Source of the DNA: Ruminococcus champanellensis 18P13 = JCM 17042
GTDB lineage: Bacteria > Bacillota > Clostridia > Oscillospirales > Ruminococcaceae
DNA: 64,000 nt
Assembly (NCBI RefSeq): GCF_000210095.1
Contig: NC_021039.1
Span: 1,513,816 to 1,577,815, forward strand
Reading direction: 5' to 3'
The translations under genes were made by a program, and so were the position numbers. Shown piece by piece: positions 7,892 through 18,294 of this stretch. A model generated the notes under the pieces. The model did no database searches, was not told the DNA's origin, and was given only the letters and a program-made list of their open reading frames with translations. Position 1 is the first letter of the stretch. Each line of letters begins with the position of its first letter.

Positions 7892-8389
7892 ATCCCTGAA
7901 AGGTGGTCGAAAAAAATTTTTTGAAAAATCTCAAAAAAACTTCGTACAAATCGAAAAAAATTTCCCAGTTGGTTAGTGAGGGCAAAAACCTCACGAACCT
8001 TGAAAATCGAATAGACATTCAACAGGTACATTCCTGATCGGGGGTGAAAGCCCCAGCCGGATGAAGGTGCGCCACGAACTTCCTGCCCACAAGGGTTATC
8101 ACGGAAAGCAAGGTTGGTAGCGATTCCGAACCATTCTGAAATATCCGCTTGCTGCGGATAAGGCGATGAAACGATTCAGGGACAATGATACTTCCCTATG
8201 GGGCTGGCGGAGTACCCGGCAGAGGTGAGATTCCTATGAGTTCGGTCAGCAGCCGAACGCCTGTTGATTTCCTTTTACGCATTTGGGGGATGAGATCGAG
8301 TTAAATGCGACCACCAAAGCACAGGACTCCGCTTCCTGTGTTTTGGTGGATCAAGCGATCCAAATCTAATAAGAAGGAGGAAAAGCGAA
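7892..8389 (+). other. Long non-coding leader upstream of parA with a duplicated segment
   Basis: About 500 bp has no credible ORF. The stretch 8027-8161 recurs with high similarity at 20590-20712, outside the right att core. It contains short self-complementary blocks (GGGGTGAAAGCCCC, TATCCGCTTGCTGCGGATA), which suggests structured RNA. AAGGAGG at 8373-8379 is the ribosome site of the following gene. Confidence 0.5.
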
Positions 8390-11300
8390 ATGCCAAACTG
8401 TAAAACCATTGCTATCTGCAATCAGAAAGGCGGCACAGGCAAAACGACCACAACGGTCAATTTGGGTGTCGGGCTTGCACGACTCGGCAAGAAGGTACTC
8501 CTTGTAGATGCCGACCCGCAGGGCGACCTCACAACTTGCCTTGGGTGGCGAGATAATGACAGTCTTACGACGACCATTACCGATAAGCTATCCGGGGTTA
8601 TCCGTGAAGATCATACAGACCCACGAAGCGGCATTCTGCATCACGAGGAAAATGTCGATCTGCTCCCTGCCAACATCGAGCTGTCTGCTATGGAAATGAT
8701 GCTTGTGACCGCAATGAGCCGTGAAACCATTCTGAGAAGCTATCTGAGCAAGGTCAAAGACAATTATGACTATGTACTGATTGACTGTATGCCTTCGCTC
8801 GGTATGGTCACTCTGAATGCTTTGGCGGCGGCAGATAGCGTAATCATTCCCGTGCAGGCGCAATATCTTCCGGCAAAGGGAATGACCCAACTGATGCAGA
8901 CCATTGGAAAGGTCAGGCAGTACATCAATCCGAGCCTGCGAATCGACGGTATCCTATTGAATATCGTAGATAACCGCACCAACCTCGCAAAAAGCACTGC
9001 CGACGCACTGCGAAAGAACTTTGGAAGCGTTATTAAGATATACCGTTCCTCCATTCCTATTTATCTCTCCGAGGAAGAACTTGCACAGGTGGAAGCACCT
9101 CTTACCCCTGTTTGGGAGCATCCGAAGAAAAGCCGGGTGCAGACCTTTGATATTCATCCCGAAATCCCAATGGCAGACCGTCATACCTTTGACCTTGCTT
9201 CTCACGAGGTCGAGGAGGTCAACAAAAAGGAGCGTTTCCACCGCAACTATGCGGCGATCACCGTTCTGAAAAAATGTCAGGAAGAAAACCGCTTCGCCAC
9301 ACCGGACGAGCAGATCATTCTCTCTAAATATGTGGGCTGGGGCGGTATTCCCGAAGCCTTTGATGAGAGAGCCGGTTCTTGGCAGACAGAGTTCGGGATG
9401 CTGAAAAACATCCTGACGCCGGAGGAATACGCTTCCGCAAGAGAAAGCACTCTGACCGCTTTCTACACGCCGCCAACGGTTATCAATGCCGTGTATAAGG
9501 TGATGAAACAGCTTGGATTCCGTGAGGGCAACATCTTGGAACCGTCCTGCGGCATCGGGCATTTTATCGGTATGCTTCCCGAAGAAATGAAGGAAAGCAA
9601 GATTTACGGTGTAGAACTGGACACAATTTCTGCCGGCATCGCACAGCAGTTATATCAAAAGTCCTCTATCGCCGCACAGGGCTTTGAGGAAACCAACCTC
9701 CCCGACAGCTTCTTTGATGCCGTTGTGGGGAATGTACCCTTCGGGGATTTCAAAGTCCCTGACAAGCGTTACGACAAGCACAAGTTCCTCATCCACGACT
9801 ACTTCTTCGCCAAATCCTTGGACAAGCTCCGTCCGGGCGGCGTAATGGTGCTCATTACGAGCAAAGGCACAATGGACAAGGAAAACTCCGCTGTCCGTAA
9901 GTATATTGCTCAGCGAGCTGACCTGCTTGGTGCTATCCGTTTGCCGAACAACACCTTTAAGGGAAATGCCGGGACGGAAGTCGTTTCGGACATTCTTATT
10001 CTGCAAAAGCGTGACCGCATTGTGGATATAGAGCCGGATTGGGTACAGCTCGGCACAGATGAAAACGGTATCCTGATGAACAGGTACTTTGTTGAGCATC
10101 CCGAAATGATACTCGGAGAGATGAAAATGGTGTCGGGGCGTTTCGGTCCCGAAGCCACCTGCGTCCCTTACGAGGGGGCAGACCTTGCCGAACAGCTCAG
10201 CGAAGCCGTTTCCAATATTCACGGTGAGCTGACCGCATATGAGGTGGAGGATGAGCTTGCAGAGGAGGACAATTCCATTCCCGCAGATCCCACCGTTCGC
10301 AACTTCTCCTATACGGTGCTGGACGATAAAATCTACTTCCGAGAAAACAGCCGTATGGCTCCGGTGGAGGTATCCGCTACCGCAGAGAACCGCATAAAGG
10401 GTATGATCCGCATCCGTGATTCGGTCAGAAAGCTGATCGAATTGCAGACAGAGGATTACCCCGACTCGGAAATCAAAGCGGAGCAGGAGCGATTAAACGC
10501 TCTTTATGATACCTTTTCCAAGCAGTACGGACTTATAAACAGCCGTGCCAACATCTCCGCATTTTCGCAGGACAGTTCCTTTTCTTTGCTCTCGGCTCTT
10601 GAGGTCTTGGGCGATGAAGGGCAGCTTGAACGCAAGGCGGATATATTCTACAAGCGAACCATCAAACCACATACCCCGGTCACTTCCGTAGATACCGCCA
10701 GTGAAGCACTTGCCGTTTCTATGGGCGAAAAAGCCCGTGTGGATATGGATTATATGTGCGAGCTGACCGGCAAGACCGAGGAAGAAATCTTTGCAGACTT
10801 AAAGGGCGTTATCTTTCTGAATCCAATGCACGGGTACGGCAATTCCACGCAGGCAAAGTATCTGATGGCAGACGAATACCTCTCCGGCAATGTCCGGGAA
10901 AAGCTGGTACTCGCCCGAAAGTCGGCGGAGCTTTACCCCGAAGATTACACCGTCAATGTGGAAGCACTGGAACGGGTACAGCCGAAAGACCTGACCGCCA
11001 GCGAGATCGCTGTTCGGCTTGGTGCTACTTGGCTGCCGACCGAAATTGTCGAACAGTTTATGTTTGAGTTCTTGGGAACACCGAGGTACGCACAGTGGAA
11101 CATCAAGGTTCATTTCTCTGCCTATACCGGCGAGTGGAATATTGAGGGTAAGTCCTATGACCGCAGCAATGTGAAGGCATACAGTACCTACGGTACGGGG
11201 CGCATCAACGCCTATAAGATCATCGAGGAAACACTGAACCTGAAGGATGTCCGCATCTTCGACTATGTAGAGGACGCAGACGGCAAAAAGAAAGCCATTC

Positions 11301-11579
11301 TGAACAAGAAGGAAACGGCAATCGCACAGGCAAAGCAGGAGCTGATTAAGCAGGGCTTTCAGGATTGGGTCTGGTCTGACCCTGAGCGCAGAGAACGGCT
11401 CTGCCGCCTTTACAACGATAAATTCAATAGCCTGCGTCCCCGTGAGTACGATGGAAGCCACATCGTTTTCAGTGGTATGAACCCGGAAATCGAGCTTCGG
11501 GAACACCAAAGAAATGCGGTGGCGCACATCCTATACGGCGGCAATACGCTGCTTGCACACGCCGTGGGCGCGGGGAAAA
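8390..11579 (+). CDS. 5' exon of a chimeric ParA::DNA methylase/helicase
   Basis: Residues 1 to about 225 are a ParA/Soj-type ATPase: the deviant Walker A KGGTGKTTTTVNLG, Walker A' DADPQGD, Walker B VLIDCMPSLG, and YRSSIPI near its end. ParA normally runs about 30-50 residues further. Here it passes directly into the large methylase/helicase of Tn1549-type ICEs (from about YLSEEELAQVEAPL): a SAM site (ILEPSCGIGHFIGML), the NPPF-like catalytic GNVPFG, and later a helicase N-terminal half ending in LLAHAVGAGK. The exon stops after the first base of the Walker A Thr codon. Joined to 14375-16755 it gives 1,856 residues. The abrupt domain junction points to a deletion-made fusion. Confidence 0.8.
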
Positions 11580-12328
11580 GTGCGACACGTTCGTAACTGA
11601 AAAGGTTACGCACAAGTCAGCTAACAATAGAATCGGGATTTGAAAGGAGTCCCTGAAAAGACTTGGAGAACTAATATTCCGATAGGTGGAATGATGGGGT
11701 AACGCCCTGAAACGCCTACCTTATAAACTGCGATATGCGGCAGTCCTCTGTAACAAGGGCTACGGTATAACGCTCGCTAAAGTCGGCGGAAATGCACCCA
11801 AACGGATTATGCCGTGGAAAGTGTCCCAGAGGTGGGATATGTGCATGATACGCCGGAGGTCTATAAACTGCCTATGGTCAGAATGTCATGGATGACTGAC
11901 GAAATCCCGAATGTACGGGTCTAAAAGGCGCAGGAGCAGAAATGCTCCTTTCCGATTACGGAAGTATGTGAGGATGAGTAAGAATTTTTACTATGAAAGT
12001 CCTTGCGGTGTTATAGGCACCGCCCAGCATACAGGCTCAGAGGGACACCTAAGGGCAGATATGTACAGATAGGAATATTGGAACGTGGAAAGGCTGGAAC
12101 ACGGAGCCGGTTACAGGCTATGAGGTGTTGGATTGGAAAGCGTATTGCGTATAACAATCCTTTATCCAGTTGAGAGAGATGGCACAGTACCGTTGAAGCC
12201 GTAGAAATACGGTGGAGGGATGGCCATTAGTCGTCAGCAATCAATAAATTGAAAACTATACAGACACAAAGGTTCGAGTATGACTAAGAAAAGCGAAATC
12301 CTCTCGAAAGAAAGGAAAGTACCTGACT

Positions 12329-14212
12329 TTGGCAAACAAGAAGAAACCCTTAAAGAAACAGAAAATCCGCAACTCCGAATACTACGATATGCAGCTCGCT
12401 CTTGACGAATTGTATGCCGCAAGTGTCAAGGGGCAACGGTTCTGCAATCTGGTGGAACTAATAAAACGCCCTAAAAACATCAAGCTGGCCTACAGAAATA
12501 TCCGAAAGAGCAGCGGCAGTCGGACGGCGGGTGTGGATAATAAAACAATAAGCGATTTGAACAAGTGGAACGAAAATGCCTTAGTTGCCCATGTTCAGCG
12601 CAAGCTGGACTGGTATATTCCTAATGCTGTCCGCAGAGTTGAGATACCAAAGGACAACGGGAAAACCCGCCCCCTTGGAATACCCACGATTATGGACAGG
12701 CTCATTCAGCAATGTATTCTGCAAGTATTAGAACCTATCTGTGAAGCAAAATTCTTCAAGCGAAGCAATGGTTTCAGACCAAACCACAGTGCAGAAAATG
12801 CCATTGCCCAAGCGGAGAGAATGATACAGAACGTAGGTTGCCACTATGTCATTGATATAGATATCAAGTCTTTCTTTGACAATGTGAACCACGGAAAACT
12901 GCTGAAGCAGATGTGGACACTCGGAATTAGGGATAAAAAGCTGCTGTCTATCATTTCTGCCATGCTAAAGGCAGAAGTGGCTGGAATCGGTTTTCCCGAA
13001 AAGGGTACGCCACAGGGCGGTATCATTTCCCCACTGTTGTCAAACATCGTCCTGAATGAACTGGATTGGTGGATTGTCAGCCAGTGGGAAGAAATGCCTA
13101 CCCAAAGGAACTATGTACACAGAATCTATGCGAATGGAACCCCTGATAAAAGCAGTACCATCCGAACCCTGCGCAACTACACGAATCTGAAAGAGTGCTA
13201 TGTTGTCCGCTATGCAGATGATTTCAAAATCTTCTGTAAAAAGCGGTCAGATGCAGTCAAGCTGTTCGAGGCAACGAAACAATGGCTTTTGGAACGTCTG
13301 GGACTGGAAACCAGCCCGGAGAAATCGAAAATCGTAAATCTGAAACGCCATTATTCTGAATTTCTTGGCTTTAAGCTGAAAGTTCGAACAAAAGGAAAGA
13401 AGCCAGATGGACAACCAAGGTATGTAGTAGAAGCGCATATCAAGGATAAAGCATTGCAGAAAATCCGGGAGAAAAGCAAGGAAATTATTGGGCAGATACG
13501 GCAGACCTATGACCCAGGAATGGAATATCGTCTGATACAGAAATACAACTCCTATGTCATGGGCGTTCATAACTATTACAGCATTGCAACCCATGTGAAT
13601 ATTGACTTTCACAAAATCGCTTTCGATGTCAAAAAGAGCCTTTACAACAGATTGAAGCACAGACTGCAAAAGAAATGTCAAATCACAAACAGGTATATCA
13701 AGGAGAAATACGGCACAAGCCGGGAGGTGCGTTATCTGAATGGTCATGCCATCGTCCCGATTGCCTATGTTCAGCATAGAGTACCTATGGATAAGAAAAG
13801 TCGGGTAAACAAGTACACGCCAGAAGGACGGGTTGAGATTCATAAGAATCTTGCCGGTATCAATATGGCAGTACTCTATCATCTGATGAACAATCCATGC
13901 GGTAAGCAAAGTGTGGAATACAACGATAACCGCATTGCGCTCTATGTTGCACAGAAAGGAAAATGTGCCGTCTCCGGTGTGGAACTGGAAGCAAATCAAG
14001 TGGACTGTCACCACAAAAAGCCGTTGGTGCTTGGGGGCAATGACAGCTACCAAAACCTGATTATTGTCTCCGATGTGGTTCACATTATCATTCATTCCAG
14101 TAATGAGCGCACCATCCGAAAATACCTAAAAGTGCTGAACCCGGATAAAAAGCAGTTGGCAAAGCTCAATAAACTTCGTGTGATGGCAGAAATGCTGGAA
14201 CTCGTTTTCTAA
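12329..14212 (+). CDS. ltrA: Group II intron-encoded reverse transcriptase/maturase with HNH endonuclease
   Basis: The protein (627 aa) assists splicing of the intron RNA and drives retrohoming. In order: an N-terminal RT0-like region; RT blocks with RPLGIPTIMDRLIQQ, FRPNHSAENAI, DIDIKSFFDNV, GTPQGGIISPLLSNI and the catalytic YADD near residue 296; a maturase (domain X) region around YNSYVMGVHNYY; and a C-terminal HNH nuclease with CAVSG...DCHHKKPLVLGGNDSYQNLI. All key residues seen are intact, so the intron may still be active. The start is a TTG with AAAGGAAA upstream. It differs from integrase-type genes by the RT blocks. Confidence 0.93.
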   Translation: MANKKKPLKKQKIRNSEYYDMQLALDELYAASVKGQRFCNLVELIKRPKNIKLAYRNIRKSSGSRTAGVDNKTISDLNKWNENALVAHVQRKLDWYIPNAVRRVEIPKDNGKTRPLGIPTIMDRLIQQCILQVLEPICEAKFFKRSNGFRPNHSAENAIAQAERMIQNVGCHYVIDIDIKSFFDNVNHGKLLKQMWTLGIRDKKLLSIISAMLKAEVAGIGFPEKGTPQGGIISPLLSNIVLNELDWWIVSQWEEMPTQRNYVHRIYANGTPDKSSTIRTLRNYTNLKECYVVRYADDFKIFCKKRSDAVKLFEATKQWLLERLGLETSPEKSKIVNLKRHYSEFLGFKLKVRTKGKKPDGQPRYVVEAHIKDKALQKIREKSKEIIGQIRQTYDPGMEYRLIQKYNSYVMGVHNYYSIATHVNIDFHKIAFDVKKSLYNRLKHRLQKKCQITNRYIKEKYGTSREVRYLNGHAIVPIAYVQHRVPMDKKSRVNKYTPEGRVEIHKNLAGINMAVLYHLMNNPCGKQSVEYNDNRIALYVAQKGKCAVSGVELEANQVDCHHKKPLVLGGNDSYQNLIIVSDVVHIIIHSSNERTIRKYLKVLNPDKKQLAKLNKLRVMAEMLELVF

Positions 14213-14262
14213 AGGGCAAATCTGTTTGATGTATAGATTGTCATAAAAAGTGCTGACGATGG

Positions 14263-14299
14263 AAAGCCGTGTGATGGGAAACTGTCACGCACGGTTTGG
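14263..14299 (+). ncRNA. Group II intron domain V
   Basis: AAAGCCGTGTGAT, a GAAA tetraloop region and CACGCACGGTT form the short catalytic hairpin with the conserved AGC triad. It is followed by the 3' terminal domain. Confidence 0.85.
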
Positions 14300-14374
14300 A
14301 GCGGGGGAAAATCCGGAGGAACGGATATGCAGCCTGCGGCTGCATATCCCGCCCAAAGGATTACCTATCGCTAT

Positions 14375-16755
14375 CCTTCGAGATGGTTTCGGCGGCGATG
14401 GAGTCCAAACGGCTCGGATTGCGCAGTAAATCCCTGTTTGTCGTACCCAACCACCTCACTGAGCAGTGGGCATCGGAGTTTTTACAGCTCTATCCCTCAG
14501 CCAACATTTTGGTGGCAACGAAGAAAGACTTTGAAACCAAGAACCGCAAAAAGTTCTGCGGCAGAATTGCCACCGGCGATTACGATGCCATCATTATCGG
14601 GCATTCGCAGTTCGAGAAAATACCGATGTCCATTGAACGGCAGCGGGCGATCCTCGAACAGCAGCTTGATGAGGTAACGGAGGGCATTGCGGAATTGAAA
14701 AAGAACCGTGGAGATAACTTCTCCGTAAAACAACTGGAGCGCACAAAGAAATCTGTCAAGCAGAAGCTCGATAAGCTCAACGACCAATCCAAAAAGGATG
14801 ATACAGTGACCTTTGAGGAGTTGGGTGTGGACAGACTTTTCATTGATGAGAGCCACTACTATAAGAATCTGTTCCTCTTTACTAAGATGCGGAATGTAGG
14901 CGGCATCGCCCAAACCGAAGCGATGAAATCCAGCGACCTCTTTATGAAATGCAGGTACTTGGACGAGTTGACCGGAGGGCGTGGGACAGTGTTTGCGACA
15001 GGAACGCCGATCTCCAATTCAATGGTCGAGCTTTACACCATTCAGCGGTACTTGCAGTACAACACCCTTGTTCAGAACAACTTGCAGCACTTCGATGCCT
15101 GGGCTTCCACTTTCGGAGAAACCATTACGGCAGTAGAACTAACACCCGAAGGAACGGGATACCGAGCCAAAACACGCTTTGCCCGCTTCTACAATTTACC
15201 GGAGCTGATGGCGATGTTTAAGGAAATCGCAGACATCAAAACAGCGGATATGCTTGACCTGCCAGTGCCGAAAGCGGTCTTTCACAATATCTCGGTGAAG
15301 CCCTCTGAAATCCAAAAGCAGATGGTAGCCGAGCTTGCGGAGAGAGCCGAAAGGGTACGAAACGGTATGGTTGATGCCAAGGAAGATAATATGCTCAAGA
15401 TCACCAACGACGGCAGAAAGCTGGCTCTTGATCAGCGGCTTATCAATCCGTTGCTCCCTGATTTTGAGGACAGCAAGCTCAACGCCTGCGTGGACGCTAT
15501 GTTTGAAACTTGGGAGCGTGGCAGTGAAAAGCGGCTGACCCAGCTATTCTTCTGCGACCTTTCTACGCCGAAAAACGACGGCTCTTTCAATGTTTATGAT
15601 GACATCCGGCAGAAGCTGATTGCCCGTGGCGTACCCGCCGATGAGATAAAGTTCATCCACGAAGCGGATACCGAAGCAAAGAAGCTGGAGCTGTTCAAGA
15701 AGGTGCGCCGAGGGGATGTCCGCATCCTGATGGGCAGTACGCAGAAGATGGGAGCCGGTACGAATGTGCAGAACAAACTTGCCGCATCCTCCGATCTCGA
15801 TTGCCCGTGGCGACCCTCTGACTTGGAACAGCGGCTCGGTAGAAGTATCCGGCAAGGCAACGAAAATGCAGAGGTTCACATCTACCGTTTCGTAACGGAG
15901 GAAACCTTTGATGCCTATTTGTATCAGCTCGTGGAGGGCAAGCAGAAGTTCGCTTCGCAGATAATGACCAGTAAATCGCCGGTGCGATCCTGCGAGGATA
16001 TTGACGAAACCGCACTGTCCTATGCTGAGATCAAGATGCTGGCGACCGGCAATCCCCACATCAAAGAGAAGATGGACTTGGACATTCAGGTGCAGAAATT
16101 GCGGCTCTTAAAGTCCAGTTTCCTTTCCGAAAAATATGCTTTGGAGGATAAGATCATCAAGTTCTATCCGCAGGAGATCGCACGGCGGGCTGATGTAATT
16201 GCGGGCTTAAAATCCGATATTGAAAGAGTGGCAGAGCACCCGAAGCCGTCTGATGAAACCTTTATTGGTATGACGGTCAAGGGTGCTTTCTATTCAGAGA
16301 AAGCGGATGCCGGCAACGCTATCTTGGAGGCGTGTAAGGCAATGACAAATCCCGACCCCATTCCCCTCGGTGAGTACCGTGGCTTTACGATGGAGCTGTA
16401 CTTTGAAGCAAGAGAATACAAAGTGCGGCTCAAGGGTGAGCTTGGCTATCCCGTAACCCTCGGCACGGACACCTTCGGTAATATCACCCGCTTGGATAAT
16501 GCGCTGGAGGGGCTTCCAAAGCGTTTGGAGATGAACGAAATGGAGCTTGATAACCTCAAAAAGCAGTTTGAAACTGCGAAGGTCGATGTGGAAAGACCGT
16601 TCCCGCAGGAGGAAGAATTGAAAGCCAAGACCGACCGGCTGAATGAACTCAACGCCCTGCTCAATGTGGATAAGCGTGAGAACGAGATCGTTGGCGGTGA
16701 ACCCGATGAGGGTGAAGAACCGCCCGAAAAGAAACCGAGGGACTTGGAAAGATAG
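14375..16755 (+). CDS. 3' exon of the chimeric methylase/helicase
   Basis: This exon continues from the Walker A Thr codon (split A|CC) as FEMVSAAMESKRLG. It encodes the rest of an SNF2-like superfamily 2 helicase: the VVPNHLTEQW motif Ia region, the DESHYYKN Walker B box, FATGTPISNSM motif III, and motifs V-VI in GAGTNVQNKLAASSDLD and RPSDLEQRLGRSIRQGN. A coiled-coil-like C-terminal tail is rich in Lys and Glu. In ICEs this protein is thought to help protect or process DNA during transfer. Without the intron removed, no functional helicase can be made. An ATG at 14296 in the same frame lies inside the intron and is not a gene start. Confidence 0.85.
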
Positions 16756-16764
16756 CCGAACCCC

Positions 16765-16799
16765 TTGACAATCGTTATCATATATGATAACATTATAAT
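16765..16799 (+). promoter_or_regulatory. Promoter region with perfect 18-bp palindromic operator
   Basis: GTTATCATATATGATAAC (16774-16791) is a perfect palindrome lying between TTGACA (16765-16770) and TATAAT (16794-16799). The 23-bp spacing is too long for a simple promoter, so the exact -35/-10 pairing is uncertain. The position suits autorepression by the HTH domain encoded just downstream. Confidence 0.65.
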
Positions 16800-16821
16800 G
16801 GATCGGAAGGGAGGGTTTTGT

Positions 16822-18234
16822 ATGACCGAAAAGGAACTGTTGGCGGCAAGGCAGAGCATCGTGCAGAAGCTGACGCAGGCAAGACTGGAAAAAGGATTGT
16901 CGCAGGAGCAGCTTGCAAAGCGCATCGGAACCCAGCGTTCCAACATCTGCCGCATCGAAAAAGGAACACAAAATCTTTCCCTTGACCTGATGATCAAGAT
17001 CGCAGAAGCGCTTGACAAGGATGTGTCCGTAATGCTTGAGGAAAGGAGCAGCACAATGGAAAAAGTATATAGCCTGCGCCTTTATGATGAAACCCTGCTG
17101 ACCTTCACGCTGGAGGAAAGAGGCTTGGAGGGCTTGCAGGCGACAATTCTTCACACCGAAACGGAAAAGCAAAAGCTGTTTCCCCTCGACTTGGAGCTGA
17201 CAAACGAGGGCGTTGTGAAGTGGCTGGAACGACGGGTGATCCCGAAGAACCGGCAGTTTGTAGACGAGATCTTAAAGACGCTGGGGCTGAGCGTAAACAA
17301 CACGAAGGGCATCATTGATGTCTGTATGGGGCTGTCCCTCAACGACAGCTATTGGGTCGTCCCCGCCGACTTTGACGGCAAGTATGCCGATTATAACCTC
17401 TATGAAAACCGCTTCTCCGAAGCGCTGTCGCTGGTGGCTTATACCGGTGTGGGCGGCAGCCGGGAGGCATTCTCCACCTCGCCGGAGCTGACTACCAACG
17501 GTATGCTGCGGAAGGCTTGGCGGTTCGTGGAGGATGACGGCATCTATCTGTATAAGGGCGGCACGGAGGGCGCTGCGAACACCGGAAACGAGCCGTACAG
17601 CGAGTATTATGCCTGTCAGATCGCAGACAAAATGGGCATCGGCTGCGTACAGTACGACTTGGAAAACTGGAAAGGTATCCTTGCCTCCAAGTGCCGGCTG
17701 TTCACGGATATTGATACCTCTTTCGTCCCTATCGGGCGTATTCTCTGCAAGACGACGCTGAAAGCCTGTCTTGATTATTACAAGACCTTGGGCGACGAGT
17801 TCTACGAGCAGCTTTGCAGTATGCTGGTTTTCGATGCCCTGATTTACAACGAGGACAGACACTTCGGCAACTTCGGCTTGCTGCGGAACAATCACACGGG
17901 CGAAATTATAGCTCCGGCGCCCATCTTCGATAACGGCTTGTCGCTGTTCAACTATGCAATGCCGGATGATTTCAAGAACCTGCGTGCGTACGCAAAGACC
18001 CGTTCCAATCCTTACCGCATTTCCTATGAGGATGTGTGTAAAGAGGTAATGGGTGCAAAGCAGAAAGCGCAGCTGCGGCGAATGGTGGACTTCAAATTCA
18101 CCCGTCATCCGTCCCTCAATTTGCCGGAGCAGCGGCTGACAGCCATTGAAAAACAGCTTGGAGAGCGTACAAGAGAGCTGCTCTCCATTCCGGTTCAGAG
18201 AAGCGCAAAGCGCAAAAATGAGCCGGAAAGATAA
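16822..18234 (+). CDS. XRE-type HTH fused to a HipA-like kinase domain
   Basis: The start is the ATG at 16822 with GGGAGGG upstream; the upstream in-frame TTG at 16765 is part of the promoter. The protein has 470 residues. Residues about 5-70 are an XRE helix-turn-helix (GLSQEQLAKRIGTQRSNICRIEKG). The remainder resembles HipA/CtkA-type serine/threonine kinases, with a catalytic loop NEDRHFGNFG near residue 344 and a metal-binding FDNG near 369. HipB and HipA are usually separate proteins, and here regulator and kinase are one chain. It is probably an element maintenance or toxin-type module controlled by the palindrome at 16774. The kinase target is unknown. Confidence 0.75.
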   Translation: MTEKELLAARQSIVQKLTQARLEKGLSQEQLAKRIGTQRSNICRIEKGTQNLSLDLMIKIAEALDKDVSVMLEERSSTMEKVYSLRLYDETLLTFTLEERGLEGLQATILHTETEKQKLFPLDLELTNEGVVKWLERRVIPKNRQFVDEILKTLGLSVNNTKGIIDVCMGLSLNDSYWVVPADFDGKYADYNLYENRFSEALSLVAYTGVGGSREAFSTSPELTTNGMLRKAWRFVEDDGIYLYKGGTEGAANTGNEPYSEYYACQIADKMGIGCVQYDLENWKGILASKCRLFTDIDTSFVPIGRILCKTTLKACLDYYKTLGDEFYEQLCSMLVFDALIYNEDRHFGNFGLLRNNHTGEIIAPAPIFDNGLSLFNYAMPDDFKNLRAYAKTRSNPYRISYEDVCKEVMGAKQKAQLRRMVDFKFTRHPSLNLPEQRLTAIEKQLGERTRELLSIPVQRSAKRKNEPER

Positions 18235-18238
18235 TCCG

Positions 18239-18269
18239 TCTGCGGTGTGGGAGCAACCCCATACCGCAG
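18239..18269 (+). terminator. Hairpin after the HTH-kinase gene
   Basis: TCTGCGGTGTGGG pairs with CCCCATACCGCAGA around AGCAA. No U-run follows, so termination is only probable. Confidence 0.5.
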
Positions 18270-18294
18270 ATACATACTGGGAACTTGACGGTAG

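Larger units (their letters stand above)
11580..14374 (+). mobile_element. Group II intron with LtrA-type protein
   Basis: The 5' end is GTGCGAC, the canonical GUGYG start, and the 3' end is ACCTATCGCTAT, ending in AY. Removing 2,795 nt rejoins GGG-AAA-A with CC-TTC-GAG and restores AGKTFEMVSAAM, an intact helicase Walker A motif, in frame. Domain V with the catalytic AGC is at 14263-14299, and the reverse-transcriptase ORF lies in the usual domain IV position. A hairpin of 12 perfect base pairs (14322-14348) lies between domain V and the 3' end. The intron follows the direction of its host gene, so splicing is needed for that protein. Confidence 0.93.

Noticed and set aside
8027..8161. c-di-GMP-I riboswitch upstream of parA
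   Set aside because: A few blocks (GAAAGC, GGTAGCGA) look similar, but the conserved GEMM core order is not met.
14296..14374. ATG at 14296 as the start of an independent helicase gene
   Set aside because: This stretch is the 3' end of the group II intron; splicing joins 11579 to 14375 in frame.
16765..16821. TTG at 16765 as the start of the HTH-kinase protein
   Set aside because: These bases form the -35 box, operator and -10 region. The ATG at 16822 has a good ribosome site and starts the HTH correctly.
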